DNA of 64,000 bases from WTAW01 sp964406575 (lineage in GTDB: Bacteria > Acidobacteriota > Aminicenantia > Aminicenantales > Aminicenantaceae). The position numbers and the translations under genes are program-made. Shown here piece by piece: positions 18,831 to 26,337 of the stretch. Under the pieces are notes generated by a model. That model ran no database searches, was not told the DNA's origin, and saw only the letters and a list, made by a program, of their open reading frames with translations. The first letter of the stretch is position 1. Every line of letters begins with the position of its first letter. The stretch lies in assembly GCA_964406575.1 (NCBI GenBank), contig CAYOSH010000006.1:62001-126000 (forward strand), given 5' to 3'.

Positions 18831-21056
18831 TTAGAGATTCATATCCCAGAATTCGAGCATTTTTGTGTAAAGATGAACCCGGGCCGCACGGTCGGCAATG
18901 CCGTGTTTCCTCATGGGATAGACCATCAAATCGAACATTTTGTTGGCTTTGATCAATTCATCCACAAAATTCCAGATGTTTTGAATGTGGACATTGTCAT
19001 CATACGTGCCGTGGACGATGAGAAGTCGCCCGTGAAGGTCTTTGGCATATCTGTTTAGATCATTTTTTTCATAACCCTCGGGATTTTCATCGGGTTGTTT
19101 CATCAGGGCTTCCGCCCAAACAGAATCGTAGTACCTCCATGCCGTGACAGCCGCCACCGCGATCCCGGCTTTGAACTCTTGGGATCGGGTCATAGCAAGC
19201 AGAGTGAACGTTCCTCCTCCACTCCATCCCCAGATACCCACCCGTTCCGGATCTATATAGGGTTGGGCTTTGAGCCATCTGATCGCGGAGACGAGGTCGC
19301 TCAATTCGCCATCACCCATGGTATTTTTGAGGATCGTATTTTCGAGTGTTTTGCTGATGCCCGTTGCGCTGCGGTTGTCCACTGAGGCGACAAGATATCC
19401 CCTTCTCAATAATATTTGTTCGAAGTATTGAGACTGCCAGGAATTGGAAACCTCGGGTGCTGATGGGCCGCCATAAACGTTGAGAATGAGTGGGTATTTC
19501 TTAGAAGCATCGAAATCCTTGGGCTTGAGGATTTGTGCGGGGAGAGGGAAGCCGTCCTCAGCTGGTATGGTGAAGAATTCGGGATGCTGCATACCGAGCT
19601 TTTCAGGGATTTCTAACCTGGGGTTCGCAATTGTGGAAACTCGTGTGCCGTCATTCTTATGGAGGGTGAGAGCCGGGGGTGTGGATATGTTGGAGTAGCG
19701 GTCCATGTAGAATTTTCCATCTGTGCTGAATGAGATCCCGTGCGTTCCCGCTTCTTTGGTGAGGCGCTCCAAACCGGTGCCATCGAGTCGAACTCGGTAA
19801 AGATGTCTCTCTAAGGAGGATTCTTTGAGGGCGGTAAAATAGACCCAGCTATTGGCTTCGTCGATAGCTGCAATTGCCTGACGAACCCAATAGACACCCC
19901 CTCCCGAGGATGCAATCGCCCACTTGCCTTTGGTTACCTGATTGATAAGATTGCCGTCCATTGTGTAGAGATAGAGATGGTTGTATCCATCACGTTCTGA
20001 TGCCCAGATGAAGCGTTTGCCATCCTTGAAAAAGTGGAGATCGTCGTGGATGTTGATCCAACCCTCGTTCGTCTCTGTAAGGGTGCGAGTGGCCTCTCCA
20101 CTTGACCGTTCTGCGATATACAGATCTAGATGATCCTGGTTTCTGGTCATCGTTTGTACGCTGAGCTTTGTGCTGTCGGGAAGCCATTTCACCCGGATAA
20201 CATATTCATAGGAATCGGGATCCAAACCTACCCAAGTGGTCTTGCCCTTAGCAACGTCAATTATGCCGACTTTGACTTTGGGATTTGTTGTGCCTGTTTT
20301 GGGGTACCTCTGTTTGATGAGTTTCGCATAATTCGGCCTGTGGTCCAGAAAATAGGCGATCCCCACTGCCGATTCATCGGTCTGAAAAAAAGCGATGGAC
20401 TTGGAATCCGGAGACCACCAGTAGCCGATATCCTTGCGGCCGAAGATTTCCTCCCAGTACACCCACGAGAGCGTTCCGTTGAGCAATGTCTCTGAACCGT
20501 CGTGTGTGACCTGTATCTCTTGACGGGAATTAAGGTCATAGACAAAAAGATCGTTGTTCCTGATATAAGCCAGCATATTTCCATCCGGTGAGAAATTGAT
20601 AGATTTTTCGGGCTCTTCTGTCTCTGTGGCTCGGAGGAATTGAGAGGAGGAGAGATCCAGCACAAAAACATCTTCAAGATAGAGATAAGCGGTTCGTCTA
20701 CCATAAACATCGACAGCAGGAGGATTAAAGAGAAGCCTTTGCGGAAAAGTTTTTCCCGTAAGATCCTTAAAGCTTGAGAGGGCATTCTCCTTATCCAGTG
20801 CAGGGGAGCGTTTTCCGCTGGCTGGGTTCAAGAATTCGAATGAGCGCTCTTTGGGTGGTTTACGGTTATCATAGAGAAGAGCTGTGCCATCATTCAACCA
20901 AGTGAAAGAGGGAAGGGACGAGATCTCGACGCTTTTATTGCTGTAGATCCACTCAATCGAGATCTCTTCTTTTTCTTGAGCCAATGCGTATGGACTCAAG
21001 AGAAGGATAAATACCAGAATCGCCAGAAAATACCGTTGTACAGAAGATGAATTCAT
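18831..21056 (-). CDS. Dipeptidyl peptidase IV-type prolyl peptidase (S9B), secreted
   Basis: The 741-residue precursor has a signal peptide (residues 1-26), an eight-bladed beta-propeller-like region with the DPP-IV segment LSWVYWEEIFGRKDIGYWWS, and a C-terminal alpha/beta-hydrolase domain. The triad is the Ser in GWSGGG (near 611), the Asp in HGTYDDNVH (near 685) and the His in MRKHGI (near 717). The double Glu in the WVYWEEI region is what DPP IV uses to bind the peptide N-terminus. It removes X-Pro or X-Ala dipeptides from peptides in the periplasm or outside, fitting peptide-based growth. GGAGG lies close before the ATG. Confidence 0.95.
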   Translation of the reverse strand: MNSSSVQRYFLAILVFILLLSPYALAQEKEEISIEWIYSNKSVEISSLPSFTWLNDGTALLYDNRKPPKERSFEFLNPASGKRSPALDKENALSSFKDLTGKTFPQRLLFNPPAVDVYGRRTAYLYLEDVFVLDLSSSQFLRATETEEPEKSINFSPDGNMLAYIRNNDLFVYDLNSRQEIQVTHDGSETLLNGTLSWVYWEEIFGRKDIGYWWSPDSKSIAFFQTDESAVGIAYFLDHRPNYAKLIKQRYPKTGTTNPKVKVGIIDVAKGKTTWVGLDPDSYEYVIRVKWLPDSTKLSVQTMTRNQDHLDLYIAERSSGEATRTLTETNEGWINIHDDLHFFKDGKRFIWASERDGYNHLYLYTMDGNLINQVTKGKWAIASSGGGVYWVRQAIAAIDEANSWVYFTALKESSLERHLYRVRLDGTGLERLTKEAGTHGISFSTDGKFYMDRYSNISTPPALTLHKNDGTRVSTIANPRLEIPEKLGMQHPEFFTIPAEDGFPLPAQILKPKDFDASKKYPLILNVYGGPSAPEVSNSWQSQYFEQILLRRGYLVASVDNRSATGISKTLENTILKNTMGDGELSDLVSAIRWLKAQPYIDPERVGIWGWSGGGTFTLLAMTRSQEFKAGIAVAAVTAWRYYDSVWAEALMKQPDENPEGYEKNDLNRYAKDLHGRLLIVHGTYDDNVHIQNIWNFVDELIKANKMFDLMVYPMRKHGIADRAARVHLYTKMLEFWDMNL

Positions 21057-21418
21057 AGGAGAACCTCCGTTCGCACTTTTTCTTGATCTGTCATATTTAT
21101 CACAATGGGGAAAACTCGGTCAAATGTAATTTGTGATTATGTAATTAGAGCTTTGGCTGACATTAATTACTGATATTAAAAGAATTAGCTAAAAAAAAGC
21201 GGTGGTTTTTTCTCTTAGAAAGTCCTTTTTCCATGCAAAAACAATTGTATAAGCGAAAATGATAGTTCATTTAAAGTAATGATCCTTAAACATTACTTTT
21301 CACCCCCAAAAAAGTGCTTCTAAGGCTTTATTTGACCTTATAAAACGGTTTAACTTTTTATAATGAAGTAATTGCGCTGGTCTAAGCGCAATCAATCAAT
21401 CCAATCAATATGCGCAGT
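21057..21418. other. AT-rich intergenic region upstream of DPP IV gene
   Basis: This 362-bp gap lies between two minus-strand genes. A candidate promoter for the peptidase is the only element I can support; the rest is AT-rich with long A and T runs and no gene. Confidence 0.5.
21094..21123 (-). promoter_or_regulatory. Candidate promoter of the DPP IV gene
   Basis: Minus strand: TTGACC (21123-21118), 18-bp spacer, TAAATA (21099-21094), then a leader of about 30 nt with a GGAGG ribosome binding site. Confidence 0.45.
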
Positions 21419-23818
21419 CTATTCGTATTTAAGGCTTTCGGCGGGATTGGTCAGGGCTGATTTGATCACCTGGGAACTGACGGTCAAGGCGGCGATTGTT
21501 AGGGCGGCCATTCCGCTGACCAGAAAGATCCACACAGAGGGAGAGACCCGAAAAGCGAATCCCTGAAGCCAGCGGTTCATGACCCAGTAGCTTAACGGCC
21601 AGGCGATAAGGTTGGCGACAACCACCCATTTGACGAATTGCCCTGTCAGCAGCCACATGATATTGGACAGAGGAGCACCCAGCACTTTCCGGACGCCGAT
21701 CTCCTTGGTCCGCTGTTCGGCCACATAGGCGGCGAGGCCGAAGAGGCCGAGGCAGGAGACAAAAATGGCCAGACAGGAGAAGAGAGTCACGATTCGTCCG
21801 GCCCGGTTGTCGTTCTCATAGAGGCTGTTGACCTTGTCATCCAGGAAAGTGAACTCGAAGGGAAGGCCACCCGACATAGACACCCAGGTCTTTTGAAGAG
21901 TGGAGAGAGTGTCGGAGGTTACCCGAGAGCTGATCTTTACAAGCAGGAAGGGCTTCCGCGTGGAATCGATGGCCTCCGGGAGCAAATAACCCATGCTCCT
22001 GACATTGCGATGCAGGGATTCGAAATGAAAATTGTCGATGATGCCGATGATGGTTAGATCTTTACGCGTCCACCAGATCCGCAGTTTTTTTCCGACCGGA
22101 TTCTCAATCCCGAAGTACTCTGAGGCCTTTTTATTGATCACCACAGCATCAACATCGGAGGGGAAATCTCTTGACATGAATCTGCCCTCCAGCATTTTAA
22201 TATTGAGGACATCGGCAAAATCCTGGTCACAGGTCATAAAGTTCATGTTCAGGGGTCGTTGGCGCTCGACACCCTCCACGCCGATTCCCCAATTGGGGGT
22301 ACCACGGCCAGGAATTGACCGGACCGCTGTCACGCCGAGAACGTCCGACTGCTGTTTTAGCCGCTCTATATAGGCTTGCAGCTGGCCGCCCAGGGTATCG
22401 GCGTTGTGGATGACCACAACATGCTCCTTGTCAAATCCCAGTCTCTGATTCTTGATGTACTTCAACTGCCGGAAAATAACAAGAGAGCCTATGATAAGCA
22501 GCACTGACATCGTAAACTGAAAAACGACCAGCCCGTTACGCAGGAAGAGTGCCCCTCGCCCCCTGCCGGCCAGAGGAGATCCCTTGAGAACATGGGTCAA
22601 CTGGAATGATGAGAGGAAAAACGCCGGATAAAGGCCGGCGAGAATTCCAACACCCAGGGCCAGACCCAGCAATCCCGGGATGACAAACGGATTCCCGAAA
22701 TAGGGAAGCGTCATGCTCTTTCCCGTCAGATTCCGGTAGAAGGGCAGGGCAATCTGGATGAGTATGATAGCGAAGACAAGGGCTATCAGGCTCAACAGGA
22801 CGGATTCCCCCAGAAACTGCTGGATGAGCTGATTGCGCTGGGAGCCGACGACCTTGCGCAGCCCCACCTCTTTGGCACGCCGGGAGGACCGGGCAGTGGC
22901 CAGGTTGACGAAATTGATACTGGCGATGAGGAGGATGAGAACAGCCACTCCGCTGAACAATCTGACGTAGGCTATGCTTCCATTGGGCTGGTTTCCTGTT
23001 ACCAAATCTGAATGAAGGTGAATCCAGGTGATGGGCTCAAGGGTCCAGATCCAGGGGATGTGCTCGCTCCCTCCCTCGCAATAGACCTTATCTATCTCTA
23101 CGAGTTTCTCCTCCATGAAGCTTTGGGTCACTCCTTCCTGAAGAGTGACATAGGTGGCGTAGTTGTTCCACGTCCAGCCCATGTTGGGCTCCGGGTAGAT
23201 TGTTTTCATGGAAATGAGCATCTCGAACCGGAAATGGGAGTTCTGGGGGATGTCCACCATCACACCCGTCACCTTGAAAAATTCCTTTTGCCCCAGAGCC
23301 TGCATCTCAATGGTTTTGTCCATAGGGTCCTCATCGCCGAAATATTTTTGGGCGAGGGACCGGGTTATGACGATCATATTGGGATCATTAAGGGACATTT
23401 CGGGATTCCCCTCGAGGAGAGGGAAACTGAAGACATCGAAGAAGGAGGATTCGGCGGCAAAGACATCGGTTTCTTTGAAGGCGGTATCCTTGTATCTGAT
23501 GATCACATCTCCCAGAGGGCCTGAGAGCTGGGTGATGGCTTCGACCTGCGGGTATTTATCTCGTATGGTCTGGGCCAGGATGAAGGGTGTCCCCAGCTGG
23601 TGGATCCGGGAATCCCCTTGGTTCGACCAGTCGGCCGTGATCCTGTAGGTTCTATCGGCTTTTTCGTGAAACTTGTCATAGCTCATCTCGTGTGTGACAT
23701 ATAGAACTATCAGGACACTGGCCGCTATCCCGACGGCCAGGCCTAGAATATTGATAAAAGTATAACCCCTATGTTTGAGCAGATTTCTAATAGCAACCTT
23801 AAGATAGTTTCTAATCAT
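21419..23818 (-). CDS. FtsX/MacB-type ABC transporter permease with two MacB periplasmic domains
   Basis: The 799-residue protein begins YLKVAIRNLLKHRGYTFINI and has the duplicated layout of large macrolide/lipoprotein-type permeases: a membrane segment, a MacB-like periplasmic domain, an FtsX core of three membrane helices (about 285-400), a further helix, a second periplasmic domain and a last FtsX core with EIGVRKVLGAP. The matching KEVGLRKVVGSQ occurs in the first half. I start it at the ATG at 23818, which has GGAGGAAATC directly before it, rather than seven codons upstream. No ATPase adjoins, as often happens with this family in Acidobacteria and Bacteroidetes. The substrate is unknown; export or mechanotransmission across the envelope is likely. 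Confidence 0.9.
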   Translation of the reverse strand: MIRNYLKVAIRNLLKHRGYTFINILGLAVGIAASVLIVLYVTHEMSYDKFHEKADRTYRITADWSNQGDSRIHQLGTPFILAQTIRDKYPQVEAITQLSGPLGDVIIRYKDTAFKETDVFAAESSFFDVFSFPLLEGNPEMSLNDPNMIVITRSLAQKYFGDEDPMDKTIEMQALGQKEFFKVTGVMVDIPQNSHFRFEMLISMKTIYPEPNMGWTWNNYATYVTLQEGVTQSFMEEKLVEIDKVYCEGGSEHIPWIWTLEPITWIHLHSDLVTGNQPNGSIAYVRLFSGVAVLILLIASINFVNLATARSSRRAKEVGLRKVVGSQRNQLIQQFLGESVLLSLIALVFAIILIQIALPFYRNLTGKSMTLPYFGNPFVIPGLLGLALGVGILAGLYPAFFLSSFQLTHVLKGSPLAGRGRGALFLRNGLVVFQFTMSVLLIIGSLVIFRQLKYIKNQRLGFDKEHVVVIHNADTLGGQLQAYIERLKQQSDVLGVTAVRSIPGRGTPNWGIGVEGVERQRPLNMNFMTCDQDFADVLNIKMLEGRFMSRDFPSDVDAVVINKKASEYFGIENPVGKKLRIWWTRKDLTIIGIIDNFHFESLHRNVRSMGYLLPEAIDSTRKPFLLVKISSRVTSDTLSTLQKTWVSMSGGLPFEFTFLDDKVNSLYENDNRAGRIVTLFSCLAIFVSCLGLFGLAAYVAEQRTKEIGVRKVLGAPLSNIMWLLTGQFVKWVVVANLIAWPLSYWVMNRWLQGFAFRVSPSVWIFLVSGMAALTIAALTVSSQVIKSALTNPAESLKYE

Positions 23819-24161
23819 GATTTCCTCCGATAACGGCACATTCTTCTGAAGTCGTCTGATCCCGTGCGAAAATCATTCCAGGAAACATCCGATTCGATAA
23901 AGGCTTAACAGTTATATAGACGGTAGTTATGGTGGAAAGGTTGTTCTTCAGGCAATAGACCTGTGGAAAATCTTGGAAGGACGCCGGTTTCGATGGCCAG
24001 ACGGCCTGTTCAGTAGATGCTTCCGGCGCCGAAGCGGGGATTGATTGTAGATTTGTTATGAATTTGTAGCGGAAATTACATCTTGTCAAGTAATGTCCGG
24101 GAGAGCAAAAAAAGGCTTGACAAAGGGGGATAGAGTGCGTATTTTATAAAAGGTGAACAAA
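23819..24161. other. Divergent intergenic region permease / lexA cassette
   Basis: This 343-bp gap contains the start region of the permease on one strand and the SOS-cassette promoter on the other. I see no gene or repeat in the rest. Confidence 0.5.
24117..24145 (+). promoter_or_regulatory. Promoter of the lexA-dinB-dnaE cassette
   Basis: -35 TTGACA (24117-24122), 17-bp spacer, -10 TATTTT (24140-24145). Immediately downstream, 24152-24172 contains two near-identical direct blocks GGTGAACAA and GGTAAACAA, 12 bp apart, overlapping the expected transcript start. Direct-repeat LexA operators are known in Alphaproteobacteria (GTTC-N7-GTTC), so this pair is a candidate operator for autoregulation. 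That last point is inference. Confidence 0.5.
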
Positions 24162-24779
24162 ATGGTAAACAAGCTACGGAAAAAAATGACGGAAAAACAA
24201 GAGCAGGTCTTGAAGGCCATCGGGGATTTTGTCCTTGCGCATGGTTATTCTCCCACGATCCGGCAGCTGGGAGAGCTGTTGAGCATCGCCAATCCCTCAG
24301 CCGTTTTTAAGCACATCCTGAGCCTGGAAAAGAAAGGGTATTTGAAGCGAGACAAGGGAGAGATCAAGCTTCAAGGTTTTCCCTCTTCTGCAGAGACAGA
24401 GGTCAAGGTGCCTTTGGTGGGTCTTGTACCTGCCGGTTATCCGAGAGAGTCCTTTGACCTTTCAGGAGAGGCGGTGGATGTTCCGGACTGGATGGTCGGT
24501 CGGAAGAGGGGCAATATTTTCTGCATCCAGGTTGACGGCAAGAGCATGGTGGATGCCTACATCGATGACGGAGACCGGGTGCTTGTCGAGAGAACGAACT
24601 CCGCCAACTCCGGTGAGATGGTCGTGGCTTTTCTGGACGACGGCTCTGTCACTTTGAAGAGGTTGAGAATCGAGAACGGGGGTGTTTTCCTCGTCCCGGA
24701 AAATCCGGAATTTGAACCGATCAGAGTCAAGGAACTCCGGATCTTGGGAAGGGTTATCGGCGTCTTGCGAAAATATTAA
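24162..24779 (+). CDS. lexA: LexA repressor, SOS regulator
   Basis: The 205-residue protein has an N-terminal winged helix (TEKQEQVLKAIGDFVLAHGY, then PTIRQLGELL) and a C-terminal S24 peptidase-like domain. The self-cleavage bond is Ala91-Gly92 in LVPAGYP; the catalytic dyad is Ser128 in DGKSMVD and Lys166 in VTLKRL. All residues for RecA-stimulated autocleavage are present. I prefer the ATG at 24162 because AAGGTGA precedes it; a GTG at 24153 and an ATG at 24186 are also in frame. It heads the cassette with dinB 34 bp downstream and dnaE beyond, so it probably represses its own operon. A second genomic LexA may exist. Confidence 0.94.
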   Translation: MVNKLRKKMTEKQEQVLKAIGDFVLAHGYSPTIRQLGELLSIANPSAVFKHILSLEKKGYLKRDKGEIKLQGFPSSAETEVKVPLVGLVPAGYPRESFDLSGEAVDVPDWMVGRKRGNIFCIQVDGKSMVDAYIDDGDRVLVERTNSANSGEMVVAFLDDGSVTLKRLRIENGGVFLVPENPEFEPIRVKELRILGRVIGVLRKY

Positions 24780-24813
24780 ATTCCGTTAAACGTCAAATGG
24801 AAAACGCAAAAAG

Positions 24814-26049
24814 ATGAAGTTAAAGATGAAAAGACGATGCATCGTTCACATCGATATCGATGCTTTTTTTGCGGCCGTCGAAGAGCTCCTCGATCCGTCT
24901 CTCAAGGGAAAACCCGTTATTGTGGGGGGGCTTCCCCATGAAAGGGGAGTGGCTTCCACGGCTTCTTATGAGGCGCGAAAGTATGGTGTCCACTCCGGGA
25001 TGCCGCTCCGGAAGGCTTACGAGCTCTGTCCCCACGGGGTGTTCGTCCGGGGAAACTACCAGATTTACAGTGCGTTTTCCAAAAAGTTCTTCCATCTTCT
25101 CTCCCGATACACCCCGGATGTTGAGGAGGCTTCGCTGGACGAAGCCTACGTGGAGCTGACCCGGTGCCGTCCGCTGTATTCCTCTTTCTCCCAGACGGCC
25201 CGGGAGATGAAACACCAGGCCGAAAAAGAATTGGGGCTCGCTGTTTCTGTGGGCATGGGACCGAGCAAGCTTTTGGCCAAACTGGCCACCAACAAGGCAA
25301 AACCGGGGGGGCTGGTCGAAGTTGAGCCTGGATATGAGGAAGCATTTTTGAAAGACCTGGGGATCGAGTCGCTGCCCGGGATAGGGCCCAAAGCCCAGGT
25401 TATCCTCAGGATGCTCAACATCCACAAGATCGGAGATCTGTGGGGCTTGCCGAGAGCCACTCTGCGGTCCCTTTTTGGTCTGAACGGGGAAGAGCTCTAT
25501 CTCCAGTCCAGAGGGATGGACAGCCGCCCCCTCATGACCTCCTCCATCCCCAAGTCTGTCTCTCGGGAGACGACTTTCCTGGAGGATCTCTGGGACAAAC
25601 GCCTTCTCCTTGCCCATCTGGCTTACCTCTGTGACAGGTTGACCCTTCCGCTACGGAAAGGACATCTTTTTGCCCATATCATCGAAGTCAAAGTCAGGTA
25701 TTCCGACTTCCAGACCGAGGCCCGCCGGAGACTCCTTCTTTCCCCCCTCCAGGACATGGGGGAGATCTTCAGGATCGCCAAGGAGCTCTTCCTCCAGTTG
25801 TTCTCCGGGTCCCGTCTGTCCCTGCGTTTGGTCGGGGTGAAGGCGTCCGACCTGGTCAGGGCCAGGCCTCTTTCTCTCTTTGAGCCCTACTCCGGGCGCC
25901 GGGAAAGATTGGGAATTGCTGTGGACGAAGTGCGAGAAAAACACGGATTTGGGTCCCTGCTCACGGTCCGGGAGAAGATGCTGGAGAGTGTGTACCGTTT
26001 TGAAAAGGACCGGGGCTTTGTCCTCAAAACTGCTTCACTCACTAAATAA
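24814..26049 (+). CDS. dinB: Y-family translesion DNA polymerase (DinB/Pol IV type)
   Basis: The 411-residue protein has palm motifs HIDIDAFFA (Asp14) and ASLDEAY (Asp109, Glu110), so the three metal-binding acids are intact. The finger segment STASYEARKYGVHSGMP and the helix-hairpin-helix ESLPGIGPKA follow, then the little-finger domain to about residue 345. An extra charged C-terminal tail (about 350-411) could carry a clamp-binding motif but I cannot place one. It copies damaged templates. In the usual lexA-imuA-imuB-dnaE2 cassettes the Y-family member ImuB lacks catalytic acids; here they are kept, so this is an active DinB-type polymerase in an ImuB-like position. Confidence 0.93.
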   Translation: MKLKMKRRCIVHIDIDAFFAAVEELLDPSLKGKPVIVGGLPHERGVASTASYEARKYGVHSGMPLRKAYELCPHGVFVRGNYQIYSAFSKKFFHLLSRYTPDVEEASLDEAYVELTRCRPLYSSFSQTAREMKHQAEKELGLAVSVGMGPSKLLAKLATNKAKPGGLVEVEPGYEEAFLKDLGIESLPGIGPKAQVILRMLNIHKIGDLWGLPRATLRSLFGLNGEELYLQSRGMDSRPLMTSSIPKSVSRETTFLEDLWDKRLLLAHLAYLCDRLTLPLRKGHLFAHIIEVKVRYSDFQTEARRRLLLSPLQDMGEIFRIAKELFLQLFSGSRLSLRLVGVKASDLVRARPLSLFEPYSGRRERLGIAVDEVREKHGFGSLLTVREKMLESVYRFEKDRGFVLKTASLTK

Positions 26050-26337
26050 ATGTAAACAGTGAATACAGGATACGGGATTCTGTGTCCCATTTTCTGAGTT
26101 TAATCTGCTGGAGTTTGAATGACACCTCTCCATTTGCGTGATGTGAGAATATTTGATGTCGTGTTTGGTCTTATAAGGACGAGGTCCTATGCCTTTGAGC
26201 CATATGGTGGTGGGTGGGGGGGTCTTTGGCGAAGACGGATAGGGGCTCGCCTTATAAGGCTTCATCCGTCGACAACTTCCATCGCGCAAGTGGAGATACG
26301 GCCGAGCTTGAATGACCTTGGAGTCGGATAGATCAAG
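26050..26337. other. dinB-dnaE spacer occupied by a mobile repeat
   Basis: Nearly all of this gap is the repeat element 26124-26307 with its 9-bp flanking duplications. The dnaE ATG at 26338 lies 22 bp beyond the right-hand duplication, with GGAG (26320-26323) as a possible ribosome binding site. Confidence 0.7.
26115..26316. mobile_element. MITE-like element with 9-bp target duplication, copy A1
   Basis: The element at 26124-26307 (184 bp) is flanked by direct repeats TTGAATGAC (26115-26123 and 26308-26316). Near the ends, CTCCATTTGCGTGATG pairs with CATCGCGCAAGTGGAG, though the right end carries about eight extra bases. Inside, CTTATAAGGACGAG (26170-26183) faces CTCGCCTTATAAG (26246-26258). 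The centre is the G-rich block CATATGGTGGTGGGTG shared with 44729-44785 and, in part, with the copies at 38171 and 61509. It encodes no protein and must have been mobilised in trans. Confidence 0.65.

Noticed and set aside
24820..25617. 265-codon open frame on the minus strand
   Set aside because: Antisense to dinB, which has a complete set of polymerase motifs.
24814..26049. ImuB (inactive Y-family protein)
   Set aside because: All three metal-binding acidic residues are intact, and no imuA is next to it.
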